Shown piece after piece: positions 10,005-20,815 of a stretch of DNA of 64,000 nucleotides. Within the stretch, counting starts at the first letter, position 1, and each line of letters opens with the position of its first letter. The notes below the pieces were generated by a model. It did not search any database, was not told the origin of the DNA, and saw only the letters and a list, made by a program, of their open reading frames with translations. A program made the translations under genes and the position numbers. This stretch comes from Mesostigma viride (Eukaryota > Streptophyta > Mesostigmatophyceae > Mesostigmatales > Mesostigmataceae). Location of the stretch: contig RPFO01000796.1 in the NCBI GenBank assembly GCA_009746045.1, forward strand, positions 95,153-159,152. The letters run 5' to 3'.

Positions 10005-10700
10005 AATTAACGCCAAGCGCAATGGCGTGATCCTGATTCGGCATATCTCTGCGATTCCAGCGGCACCGGAACGAGTTCATTCCGACAAGTATCAAGAAAG
10101 TTATGGCGTTCCGACTTCCCGGTCGCGCGCGAGCGCGAGCCGGCTGTTCTTCTAAGTCGGACGTGAATATTTGCCGACGACATATGGGGTCGACAGTAAT
10201 TCCTGGGCTGACAGGAATTAGGTGCTGTACCTACGACGGTATTGGATTAATACGTCGTACGCAGGAAATAGGAACCTTAACCTGTGGTCTGTTGGTACCG
10301 CAGGCTTAGTCCTGGACTTCTAGGTGCAGATGCAATAGTCACTGTGGACTGTGCTCTGTGGTCACTGTGCCTGTATGGCAGACCTACTGTATAGGAGTTG
10401 GACGCTGTACAGGTAGTGAATACTGTACCGGGGGTGTTATTACTGAGCAGGCCTCCTAGGCTGCTCAGGACTAGCAAGCACAGTGCACAAGTATATAAAC
10501 AATAGGCCAGTGCCAATTGGGCATCTCTTGCGAGCCCGCCTCACGTGTTGTGCCTTGACTTGGCAAGCGCGTATACAAGCCTCAAGTGTGTGAGCGCTGT
10601 AACATTATCCAATTTTAACAAAGCTCCGTTTCCAACCATATACACACATTGCTGCATTGCAACCATATCCTTCACATTGCGTTTGCTAAGAACGTTAACT
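10005..10700 (+). repeat. 3' LTR
   Basis: 696 bp, nearly identical to the 5' LTR. It is followed by CCCTG at 10701-10705, the second copy of the target duplication. Confidence 0.92.
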
Positions 10701-10705
10701 CCCTG

Positions 10706-11468
10706 GGCTCGAGCACCGCAAGTAAGTGCTCTTCAAGGTCCTCGGGTCCTCACGGTCAGCTCACCTAGCTACGGCGCCGAGGCATGGATGCTCACGGACA
10801 CGCTGCATGGCCACCCGGCTGCATGGACGGCACGGTTACCAGGATGCTTCGACATGCAGGTCCTGAACGTATGTAGGTCGGGTTTTCCACACACAGGTCT
10901 TTAGAGTCTTTGTATCAGGGTATGCCTCGCATTTCGGACGAGCTTATATAGGCAGCGTAGGATAGAATTCGTAGGACATCTTGCTCGCACCAGTCAGGTA
11001 GACACCGACCTCGATCGGCCGGTCTGGCCGGCCCCCAGCGGCTTGGCCAATTAACCAGGGCGGCATATCCTGACCTGGCCCGGGCCCAAAGACATTCTAG
11101 GTACGTAGAAAGATGGGTACACCTGCTATGAACTACACACAGCAACTTTGCCGGCCGACCTTGTGGTCCCAGCTTAGTTTGAACACAGCATTTCCTCCCT
11201 CTCTCTTGCTTGGACTGCTATGCAGAACAAGAAGAGTTGGCAGACGAATGTCCACTGCGCAGCCCCGGTGGGCAAGCCCCCCCCCCCCGCCAAGAGGAAG
11301 AGGCGCTTTGCTGAGTAGAGTAGCAATAGGATTTTCTCGAGTAGCTTAGAATTAGCTTAGAGTTAGCTTATAATAAGAGCTATAGTTCGGTTTCGCGGCT
11401 CCGCCCACCCCCATCCATCTGAGCAAGGAATATGCGCTATACATGATCAGATCCCAACGAAGTCATGC
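10706..11468 (+). pseudogene. LINE copy 1, part 3: C-terminal region and 3' end
   Basis: Resumes right after the LTR element. The frames give KCLFKVL..YGAEAWML (10735-10800) and RIEFVGHLARTSQVDTD (10960-11010), matching RILFKAL...CEAWTL and LLFAGHLARTDQVNTD of LINE copy 3. The 3' untranslated part (11210-11468) matches, in reverse, the 3' end at 35650-36140: CAGAACAAGAAGAGTTGGCAG, a C-run, GCTTTGCTGAGTAGAG, GCAAGGAATATG and a weakened hairpin CCCAACGAAGT. No long TTAA tail remains. Confidence 0.78.
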
Positions 11469-11471
11469 ATG

Positions 11472-11535
11472 TTATTATAGTTTATGTCAAGGCCTTTGAC
11501 TCAGTATTCTGGCCTGCCCTTTCAAGTATTAATTA
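11472..11535 (+). pseudogene. Tiny LINE reverse-transcriptase fragment
   Basis: Reads VYVKAFDSVFWPAL, equivalent to polymerase motif A of the LINEs nearby, then runs into ATTAATTAATTAAT. Nothing recognisable in 11536-11635. Confidence 0.5.
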
Positions 11536-11635
11536 ATTAATAATTTTGCATCAGACTGCCTCACGTGGGTGCCAATCAATGCCTTCAATGAAGAATACTT
11601 GCTCTCTACCGGGTTCCCGGCCAAGCCGTTGGTTA

Positions 11636-11782
11636 AATAAATAAATAAATTAAACTCGTGCTCCCGTTGGGGAGTCACGGAGCACCGAAGTGCTTTTAAT
11701 CCCGGTATGTGCACAAAACCAACTGTATGTGCATACTGTAATCCCTGTATGTGCACAATTATTAATTAATTAATTAATTGTG
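11636..11782 (-). repeat. Family A 3' end with hairpin and TTAA/TAAA tail, reverse
   Basis: Reverse orientation: tail (TAAATAAATAAATTAA) at 11636-11655, then ACTCGTGCTCCCGTTGGGGAG..GGAGCACCG, then a stretch with two GTATGTGCACA motifs. A second TTAA run follows at 11761-11780. Confidence 0.75.
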
Positions 11783-11807
11783 GACCAGCTGCATCCCTCA
11801 GCTTGGT

Positions 11808-11945
11808 TCAGGCATCTGCTGGGTTTTCTTCATCTTCCACATGATGCCAGCTGGAAAAGTAGGTGGCCTCCTGTTTGAGGATCACCCAATCCAGGTCAGT
11901 GTGGACAGCAGCAGAAACAGATTTCTTGGTTAGAAAACTGCCCCT
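11808..11945 (-). pseudogene. Copia-type RNase H fragment
   Basis: Reverse-strand reading SVSAAVHTDLDWVILKQEAT then HHVEDEENPADA, the C-terminus of a Copia RNase H, comparable with HIPGEENPADALTK at about 9140. Truncated at both ends. Confidence 0.55.
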
Positions 11946-11964
11946 GTTGCTGACCAACTGCCCT

Positions 11965-14675
11965 AATTGTTGCTGACGACATCGACGGCTGGCGGTTCTA
12001 CTACGGACCGGCGGCGACGGCACCGGGAACGGGGGCGTCGGTCTCCTCTGCTCCCCGCTCGCCGTACGCCACATATGGGCGAACCCCAGCTGGTCAACGC
12101 TCGGCTCCTCGTGGCCACTTTTCATTCGATGGAGGGCCACTCGACCTACGCCCTGACGGTGGGCGTTGGTTACTACGCACCCCACTCCGGCCACCCAGAA
12201 CAAGACCGCAAAGGACTTAAGATCTTTGCAGCGCTGGAGAACCTGGCGAACGGCATCCCTGGTCGCAACTACCTCGCTCTGCTGCTGGACGCCAACGCCA
12301 CGCTACCACCGGGTACTGGCGGATGTCAGCACGCCCCCAACGGTACGGTCTCCAATGCCAACACTGAACTTTTTGCTGATTTGCTTACGACATGCGATTT
12401 GGTCACTGCCAACACCCGCTTTCCACATAGTCCAGATGCTTTGGTCACACACACCTCGCCAACTGGCACTGAACGCTGCATTGACTATGTTGTAATGCGC
12501 AAGCGTCATCAAGGATATGTACTAGCTGCTCGCTCGCATGTGATCCCCCTGGTGCGCTCCGATCATCGCATCATCACCGCCCGCATCCGCCTGCGATTCC
12601 CCTCGCCCTTTCGTAAGCACGTGGCACCACCTGATTTGCGCACACTTCAGTTGCTCGAGAAATCTGACGACGCTCTGGAGGACTTCCCTGAAAAACGCGC
12701 CCACAAGCGTGCCGCAGAGGCGTTCGTCGACGCGCTGGACGTCCCGGCCAGGCTGCCACGCCCAGCAGCCTGTTCGCTGCCGGCCCGGCATCGGCCCTTC
12801 GGCACCTCGCTGACAAGCTGCCCGCGGCCGGGGCCCTACTGCCCCCCCGCCGCCCGCCCCGCTTCACCAGCCTGCACCGGCTCCTCGCCGTCATCCAGGC
12901 CCGGCAAGCCCTGCGCGACAACAGCAACCCCGCCCGCTACGCCCGCCTCAAAGCCGATTACCACTCGGCCATCCGGCAGGCGACCAAGGAGCAGGAGGAC
13001 CTTCATGTCCGCGAGTACATACTTCGCCCACCTCAAGGACCAGCACGGCAAGTACGCCTGGACCCGCCTGCATGCGTCACGCCCAACGGCCCGCGCCGGC
13101 GGCGCGCAGCCGGCGCCGCGGACCGCTCTCTGGCTCACCGCAGCAGCAGCTCGACCAGTGGTATTCCTCCCAGTCCCGGCTGCTCGGCGCCCCCCCGCCG
13201 CCTGAGTCCGCCGCTTGGCCCTCTGGCGGCCGCACGCCTGGCAGTAGCACCGGCGGACGTCCCTGCGCCGCCCACGCCGCCCGCCGCTGAGCAGGACTAC
13301 ACGTACCCAGCCCTGACGGAACCCCTGGCCGACCCCAACGAGCTCCCGCCGTTCACCGAGCTCGAGCTGAGCACCGCCGCCAAGCAACTCCGCTTCTATG
13401 CCGCCGTTGGACCTGACCAGCTCCCAGCCCCGGTGATTAAGCTGACGGCGCTCACGGGGTTCCTGCTTGACGTCTGCAACCGGATCCTGCTTGCCGACGC
13501 GCCGCCGATTCGATCCTGAGTGGCAGCACAGCTACCGTATTATGCTGTACAAAAACAAAGGTTCCCCTGACGACCCCGCCAACTACAGAGGAGTCTGCAT
13601 CCAGAGCGCCGCACTTAAGTTGTTCATGCGCATGATCCTCGACCGCCTTCGTTCTGCTCTCGACTGTCACCTTGGGGAAAGTCAAATGGGCTTCCATCCT
13701 GCATGGGCGCAACACCGTCATGCATGGCCATCTTCGTCGCGCGTCGCCTCTTCGAGGAAATCGCTCTCCTGCAACCTGGTGAGTTTCCTGCCATCCTGAT
13801 CTTCGTCGACTTCATCAAGGCTTTTGATTCTGTCCTCTGGGACGCTCTATGGGCTGTACTTGCTCGCGCTCGCGTCCCCACTCCCCTGATAATTACCGTC
13901 ATCCGCACGCTGTATGAGGGGTCGACCACTTCGGTGCGCACTCAACACGGCATTACCCCGCCATGCCCTCTGCAGACCGGCGTCTGGCAGGGTTGCGTCC
14001 TGTCGCCGTATACCTGTTAACGTTTATTATTGTAGTGGATTATGTTATGCGCCAGGCACGTGCTCCGGCGCTTTGCTAGCATTGCAGGCCGTGCCCCTGG
14101 CCTAGTGATCACGAACGAGCTTGGGGAAGGGGGGCCGACTAACAAGCAGAATTTACTAGCTGACCTCATTTATGCCGACGACATCACGCTCATCGAGAAG
14201 CCGGAGTCTGCCCAACTTTGGCTGGACTGCCCGGCGCTCGAGGCTCGGGCGGTTAATTGGTCTAGAAATCAGCCCCAAAACGGAGGCCCTGGCCCTCAGC
14301 ATGGCAGGGCCCCCACCCACACTCCGCCTCTTAGACGATGCCGAGGTCAACTACCCTCCTTCAGGCCGCTTCAAGCTGCTCGGCAGTTGGCTTCCCGACT
14401 GCGAGGACGACATGACGACACGGATCGGCATGGCGTGGGCGCACCTCCATGACCACCGCCGCTGGTGGAGCAACCCCGCCCTACCCCGGATCGTCAAGCG
14501 TGACCTCTTCAAGGGCGCTGGCCGGAAACGAGGTCTTTTCAAGGTTCTTGTTCTTACTCTTCTGACCTATACGGGGCGGAAGCCTGCCCAGACACTCACT
14601 GAACATCTGGAGTCTAGATTAATTGAATTTTCAAAGCAGTACGTTAGTAGGATGCGTAAGTATATCTTGGGGTAA
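11965..14675 (+). pseudogene. LINE copy 2: endonuclease plus reverse transcriptase, frameshifted
   Basis: 5'-truncated non-LTR retrotransposon. The first open stretch (to 13205) covers most of an APE-type endonuclease: VGVGYYAPHSGHPEQD, LLLDANATLPPG and the catalytic SDHRIITARI near 12565. After a frame change the reverse transcriptase follows: LYKNKGSPDDPANYRGVCIQ (13545-13600), GESQMGFH (13675), FVDFIKAFDSVLWDALW with motif A (13803-13850), GVWQGCVLSPY (13980-14010), then YADDITLIEKPESAQLWLD, motif C (14170-14230), and a C-terminal region with FKLLGSWLPD. At least four frame changes. It ends abruptly at 14675 inside the C-terminal region, against the hairpin repeat that follows. Confidence 0.9.
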
Positions 14676-14775
14676 GTAAGTAGTAAGTACTTGCGTGTCA
14701 TGCGCAAAGGCATGCCACGGAGTACTATGCTAATCTCATTAGAAAAATAATTACACAAAAGTTTAAACAAATATC
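14676..14775 (+). repeat. Small hairpin repeat (AGTACTTGCGTG family)
   Basis: AGTACTTGCGTGTCATGCGC is followed by an imperfect complement GGCATGCCACGGAGTACT, then TGCTAATCTC and an A-rich tail. The same order occurs reversed at about 20715-20815, and partial copies lie near 33690-33720 and 51720-51785. No coding capacity. Confidence 0.6.
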
Positions 14776-14803
14776 GTCTGCATCATCCCCCAACCGTTAA
14801 GCA

Positions 14804-16265
14804 CTAGATGGGGATGTAATCCTCATCCGAGCTGTCCTCTACTGTAATGGCAGACGAGGCGGTAGTGTAGCGGCTATCCTCAGGACCAATAACCTCCACC
14901 TGCGGACTTCTACCCTGGCTACTAAGCAACGGGCCGCGGGGCCCGTGGGGAGAAAACAGGAGCATACCCCTCGGGAAGGTGCTTGTCGCAGATGGCAGCC
15001 CATTTCTCCTTGTCAATCATGCGGGCGCGGAGTACGGATAGTCCCAGAAGCCCTGCATCTTCAAGCAGTTGTGTCACATAGGTCCGGGTCGCGCCGCGCC
15101 GGTGCCCGGCGCGCGCAAGTTTGCCAGTGGGTTGCGATGGGACAAGGGGACCCTGCCATAGGAGGAGGTGTCTACCTGGTTGGCCCGTCTTAAGCCCCCC
15201 GGCAGGGCCCACATCGGTATTCACCTGGTCTGTGCGGGCAAGATGGCCGGCAAAGAGGAGGCGGCGGTGTCGGATGGTATGGGTGACAAGAGGGAGCTCG
15301 CAGTAGAGCTCGGCCCGGGTGCGGCGTTCTTGGTAGCGGACGCCGAGGATATGACGGAGCATTCGAGTGACGGTGCCGTCAAGCTGCTGGCTCAGCGCCT
15401 GGTCCAGGGTCCACGCCTCGCAGCCATAAAGGAGGATGCTGAGGACAAGGGCCTTGAACAGAATGCGCTTGCGTCGCTCACTCAGGTAGCGACAGGTCCA
15501 GAACCTGTCGAGGCGGCGGAGGGCCGCCCAGGCCTGGCCAATGCGGGTGTTGATGTCGTCGGCCGTGGAGGGAAGCCAGCTGCCAAGGAGCTTGAAGCGA
15601 GTCGCCGGGGGGACGGGGCTGCCGTCCAGCAAGAGGAGGGTGGGTGGGGCTATCCCAGCAGGGAAGCCGATGGCCATGACCTCCGTTTTCTTGCTGATCA
15701 TAAGCCCCACCGCCCGCGCTTCCAGTGATAAGCTGTCTAGCCACAGTTGGGCTGACTCTGGGGTTTCCACGAGTGTCGTGTCATCAGCGTAGATCAGATC
15801 GCTCAGGCGGTAGGGTGGGTCAACCCCGCCGTAGCTGGCGTACTCCGTGATCTCGATCCCCGGCGGGCGCCCCTCCACCCGGGCGAAGCGGGCGTGTGCA
15901 CGCCGCATAATATAGTCCACCATAATGATGAATAGATATGGGGAGAGCACACAGCCCTGCCACACCCCGGTGTGCAGGGGGAACGCCGGAGTGACGCCGT
16001 CGGCGGTACGGACCTGGGCTTGGGACCCTTCATAGAACTGGCGGATGATCTCAACGATGTACGATGGGACACGGAACAGGTGAAGGACCACCCACAGGGC
16101 GTCCCATGTAACCGTATCGAATGCCTTGGTGTAATCCACGAAGATCAATAGCAATGGCAAGAGGCCGGGGGCCAGGCGACCCACTTCCTCGATCAGGCGG
16201 CGCGCGGTAATAGTGACCATAACACAATTGCGACCAACACGGAAGCCCATCTGGGACTCACCTAG
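14804..16265 (-). pseudogene. LINE copy 3, part 2: reverse transcriptase to C-terminus
   Basis: The longest intact reverse-transcriptase stretch in the window: open from the insertion junction at 16265 down to 14922. Order on the minus strand: MGFRVGRNCVMV, motif A FVDYTKAFDTVTWDALW, GVWQGCVLSPYLFIIMVDYIM, motif C LSDLIYADDTTLVETPESA, a thumb region FKLLGSWLPSTADD, then HIRHRRLLFAGHLARTDQVN. A frame change near 14950 leads into an acidic tail ending VEDSSDEDYIPI at 14807. The family resembles RTE-like APE LINEs by its motif-A and GVWQGC signatures; a tree would be needed to be sure. Both catalytic aspartates of YADD are present. Confidence 0.9.
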
Positions 16266-17964
16266 CCCCTAAATGGGCGGAAATGCTGCCGATAAATCGG
16301 CAGTAACTCACCTATTTTGTAAACCAGCCCCTGTACAACCTAGCAATATCCAATGGCTGTCCTTGGGGGGCAAGCATGTCCATGAGTTGCCCTAAGCCAT
16401 GATATATCACAACCTCACATATATTCATCGTAGGCCATGTATAACTGCCGTCAAAGTCAGGGGGGTCAAGACGCGCGTTTTCATTTTTGGTAGAATGTGC
16501 ATTTTGAATTATGTTGTAAGAGCTAGGCACCTACCACTTCAGGGATGATAAACAATTAGTTGCTGAACAGTTTGAGCCATTGGGGTCATCATTTGGGTGG
16601 GTATACCAGCAGTTACACCCAGTACAGCCCATAGGGGTACCGTTGGTAAAAAGCAACCAAGGGGGTAGGAGTGGGCATACTACCTACTAATACCTACTAA
16701 TATGGCCCCCAACCATGCCAAACAATACATTTCCCTTCCACAATTATGGGGAAACATAACTGCATCATCACACTGCCCTTACATGGCACCTATGTGCAGG
16801 TGCCACCTTGTCCATGCACGTAGGTAACGTGGTACGGATACCCTACGCAAGGCATGCATTCTAGGAGGCAGCCACCAACAAACTAGTGATTTCAAGCCTA
16901 TTTCAGCCTGTCCTAGCAAGGATAAACTAGGCCTAAGCTGCTATAGCTTTCCAGGTGATGGCCAGCACACCTGGTGGCACATGCTGACAATGGGAAGCTT
17001 CTACTCACCGGTTACATGCTTGATGATGCCACAGAGACCAGCCAACTGCCTCACACTCATGCAATATGTGTGTGGGAAATGTATAACAAACATATATGGA
17101 GGTATTCAAACCCATACAGCCTCTAAAACTTATCACCATCACCCTGTGGCAGGTCAACTGACTGAGGGAAGCATCTAAGAAGGGTGTTTTAGAAAGGGGC
17201 CAGGCCAGGGTCAAGAAAGAGCATGAATAATCCAAAAAGAATGTGCTACACAAGCTAGAACGTATATATAAACGTCAAACATCGATAGGAAAACGATGCT
17301 TAAGCTTTACCAGGCATGGATGGCGTTACCTTGGCCCAGGCGGTGGCCGCAAAATGGCGCATTTCGGCACACCAAAGTTGTGCAGCATGGTCGCTGGATT
17401 CGGCGATTTCTGGCCACCCTTGCACGTTTACGACTAATATGTATCATAAAAAGTACAAAGAAACCGATATATCCTTTAAAATACGCCGGAAAGGTATTGC
17501 TGTCAACGTTTCTATCGTCCGGCCTGATCGCAGTTTTTTCCAGCAAGAACGCTGCCGACACCTATCAAATGGCATTCCCGCGAACCAAAAATTGGCCTGT
17601 ATGATCTTTAGGACGTATAAAATCAATATCCTAAGTTTGGCCAGAAAATTCGAACGCAAACGTAAATGCCATGCGTGGGCGCAAGCCGCCATGGCCAGGT
17701 CGTCGTTTTCCGCAATGCACGTTGTACGTGAAAAAGTACCCTGACCCCTTGTACTTAGACGGTCTGGAACACCTGTTAAACTTGGTCAAAATATAGCAAA
17801 CCCTAGTATCATGTTCTGGAGAAACTTATAAACTTTCATTCTTCTCAGCTAAACGTTTCCTAATTCCCAATAGTATTCTCGCAAACTGGTCCCCCGAGTA
17901 GGTGCCGACAAATCGGCTGCAAGTCACTTTTTGGCGGAAAATCGGCAGCAAGACCATTTAGGGG
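16266..17964. mobile_element. 1.7-kb non-autonomous DNA transposon with CTAG duplication
   Basis: The ends are CCCCTAAATGG (16266-16276) and CCATTTAGGGG (17954-17964), an 11-bp perfect inverted repeat. Subterminal similarity continues (TGCTGCCGATAAATCGG against TGCTGCCGATTTTCCGCC). It is flanked by CTAG at 16262-16265 and 17965-17968. Excising it with one CTAG restores the LINE sequence CCACCTAGGTGAGTCCCAGATGGG, so the borders are certain. No transposase is recognisable; the weak open readings at 17243-17744 look like no family I know. The terminal CCCCTAAA resembles the piggyBac-type element at 2791, but the target differs. Confidence 0.85.
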
Positions 17965-20112
17965 CTAGGTGGGGATCGAGGCTGCATGGCGCGCATGCGG
18001 TTCAGCAGGAGACGCATGAAGACTTTCAGCACGCAGCTTTGGAGGCATACGCCGCGGTAGTTGCCGGTATCCGCGGCGGACCCCTTGCCCTTGTAGAGCA
18101 TGACCCGTACAGCGGTCTTCCAATACGTCGGCGGGGGGAGGCCATCTCGTAGAATCCGGTTGCAAACACCCCGGAGGAAGGGCTCAAGCTCAGGCATCTT
18201 AACCACCTCCGGTGAAATATTGTCCACTCCCATGGCAGCATCATTGCGGAGGGTGGAGATGGCAGCAGCCCATTCCTGGGGAGTCCACTCGTCGTGGGGG
18301 CCGTCCACCAGGGGGCCGGAGAGCGGTGGGACCAGGTAGTCCGTCTCGCTGGTGGGCGCCTGCGGGGGCTCGATGGGGCCGCCTCGGCTGGCCGCAGGGC
18401 GTGCAGCTGCAGCGGGGTCAAGCGGGGGGGGCGGGCCAGGGGCCCCTGATAGTTTGGCCTGGGAGCTGAACCAAATCTCAAGGCGTTCACTGGGGGTGCC
18501 TGGGATGTCAGCCCGTTGCGTTTCCCGGCGTCCGGTGAGACGGTCGAGGAGCGCCAGGCCGCCTTGTGCTGGTTGGCGGCCGTGTGGCGATTGATTTCGG
18601 CGGCAAGTGTCTCCACCTCCTCCGCATGTGCGGCAGTATATGCTTGAGTAAGCCGTTCCTGGTACGGGTACAGGTCCTCCCCGCGGCGGCGGGCCTGCGC
18701 TAGCGCCAGCCGGGCGGCAACCACCCGGGCGTCGCGCAGGTAGAGCGGGGCTGGTCGGGCGCGGGGTTGCTCGGGGAGAAGCTTAGAGCCAAGCTCCACC
18801 GATCGCATGAACAGTTCGTAGGGTGGCGTGAGATCTACACCGCGATCTGCGTCCAGGTACATCAAAGGTTGCGCGTCCACAAAGGCAGACCTGATTGCAT
18901 CGCGGCGTATCTCATCCGCTGACCACTTCTCCCTGCGCCCACGGACGGGGCGTAAGCAGGTCCAGTCAGGGCGGGGCCGGGGGCGGCGGCGCGCAGGGGC
19001 CTGAAGACGTAGGCGCAAGGTTGCGGTGACCATGCGATGATCCGATGCGACACTGGGGGTGGTCAGCGTACGGGCATCGATGACGGAAGAGCGCCAGCAC
19101 TTGCGCACAAGTATGTAGTCCAAGCAACACATCGCCGCCGAGGGAGCATTGAGCCAGCCGCCCTGCGCATGGGGCCCACAAAGGTCACTAGTGCATCAGG
19201 CGGTTTAGCAAAAAGCGTATTGGCAGCAGTCAAGTCCCCCTCAGTGAGCAGTTGCTCAAGTAGGGGGGTGTTGGCATTGCTATCGGTTAGGCGCGGCGCA
19301 TACATGCAGCCCCCGCGGCCCACGGGCAGGGTCGCGTTGGCATCCACCAAGATGGCGACGATGTATTGACGTGGGATCTGTTTCTCTATGTCGAGCAACT
19401 GGTTGAAGAACGCTGCGCGGTCCTCGGCCGGGTGCCCAGCATGTGGGGCATATCCGACAATTACCGAGAGCATAATGGGGGTCCGTCCTTCAAGGGAGCG
19501 GAAAGTGCACTGAAGGATTCGATTCGAGCAAAGTTTGTGGTCCACGAGCTGGGCGGCAGCGGTGGGGGAGCACAGCAGGCCCACTCCTCCCTGACCCGGT
19601 GCATGCGCCGGGCCGCACAGCAGTTGCCATTGTAGTGCGAGGGTGACACGCTGAACGGGGCCCTCAAAGGAGCGTCGGTGCTCTTGGACCCCAAGCACGT
19701 CAATGCCATATAGGCGGCAGTAGTGGACAAGCTCGTTGGCCCGCGGGGGGGCATCTCCCCCGGGCAGAGTGCGGACATTGTAGGTAGCGATGCGCAGCGA
19801 GTGGTGCCGGCGTTGGCCCAGCAGGGGGCGCCGGGGACCCGCGGTGTCGGCAGGGGGTTGGGGGGAGGCTGGCGGGGACGTGTGTGCGGCGTGAGATAAC
19901 ATAGTACTTTTCAACGCGCATAGGGCACCCTCCAGGCGGGCGGCGCGACTTGCTCGCCTGGTCTTGGGGTCAAAGAATGCAGCATACCGTTGGGAGTGCC
20001 GGGTTGCGAAAGCCAGCAGGCGCTCCTTGTTGCGAAGTTGGCGATGAAGGTCGCGGCTTTGACTCCGTTGCGTCGTCCGTGAGATTGGACTATCCAAGAC
20101 ACGCTCGGCCAT
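17965..20112 (-). pseudogene. LINE copy 3, part 1: endonuclease and N-terminal reverse transcriptase
   Basis: Minus strand from an ATG at 20110-20112. Residues 1-100 are basic and unassigned. From about residue 107 an APE-type endonuclease begins: RIATYNVRTLPGG, GVQEHRR, VGYAPHAGHPAEDR, LVDANATLPVGRGG. After a frame change near 19140 it continues with CCLDYILVRK and SDHRMVTATLRL. A linker follows, with YLRDARVVAARLALAQARRR. After another frame change near 18310 come WAAAISTLRND..MGVDNISPEVV and VMLYKGKGSAADTGNYRGVC. It then meets the CTAG insertion. Restored length would be near 1,150 residues. No ORF1 lies upstream in the visible flank. Confidence 0.9.
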
Positions 20113-20714
20113 CGGACGACGGGTGAAGTACGGCGAACACTGCCACTTGGTGGCGCTGTATGATGGGATGCCCCGTGTGCATCTGATCCTATATTAATTA
20201 GGCCGGCCGCGGCGCGTAGACTACATTACAGTTAATTGCTGGCGATCTAGCCCGTACTGATCAGGTTGATACAGATGAGGTTTTGCTGCTGAACCTTGCG
20301 GACTGGCCAGCGCCCGGGAGATATCTTCTTACTTACATGGTCAGGCCGGGTTTGTTGACGTGGTGGCCAAGTTAATTGGACGTACCGGCTGCGATATGAT
20401 CTTTAAAGCTGGTCAACATGCAGAGCAAAGGTCCGCTGTTGGCCGGTCATACACTCTAAAACCCCCTCTTACTCAGTTACGGGTCGGATATATACATATG
20501 TACTGCGACAGGCGCCTAGCTCTCCATACATATGAGACTGCGCATGCTGTCCATGAACCCCACGGCACCGGTCTGCATGTTCACGAGGATTCGATTAAAA
20601 TTTATGATTAATTAAACATGTGCGCGGGCGGCCTATTATTTATTGAAATCGACAGCGGGGTAGCCCTCTGCGTTAAGGTAGAAGTTATTGCAAACTGGAA
20701 GCTAGTTTGTTTGA

Positions 20715-20815
20715 TTGGTTAACTTTTGTCTAATCACCTTTCTATCGAGATTAGCACAGTACTCCGTGGCTTGCCTAAATGCATGCCACGCAAGTACAAG
20801 TTGGCACTTGTACTT
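20715..20815 (-). repeat. Second copy of the AGTACTTGCGTG hairpin repeat
   Basis: Reverse complement matches 14680-14765 in order: TTGCGTG.CATGC, GCCACGGAGTACT, TGCTAATCTC, then an A/T-rich end with ACAAAAGTT. The rest of 20113-22195 shows no gene: it is AT-rich with short poly-A (21188-21200) and GCATGC-rich pieces. Confidence 0.6.

Larger units (their letters stand above)
6589..10700 (+). mobile_element. LTR retrotransposon, Copia-like, with near-identical LTRs
   Basis: Two long terminal repeats (6589-7285 and 10005-10700) enclose 2.7 kb. CCCTG precedes the left LTR and follows the right one, a 5-bp target duplication supported by LINE continuity on both sides. By eye the LTRs differ by one substitution (GCGCATTGG / GCGCAATGG) and one A indel, so the insertion is recent. 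The interior has one long open reading of unknown function and a broken Copia-type RNase H region. No protease, integrase or complete reverse transcriptase is visible, so it is probably mobilised by a fuller relative. Confidence 0.9.

Noticed and set aside
12836-13387. 183-codon minus-strand frame
   Set aside because: Antisense shadow of GC-rich LINE copy 2.
15168-15728. 186-codon plus-strand frame
   Set aside because: Shadow of the reverse-transcriptase reading of LINE copy 3 on the other strand.
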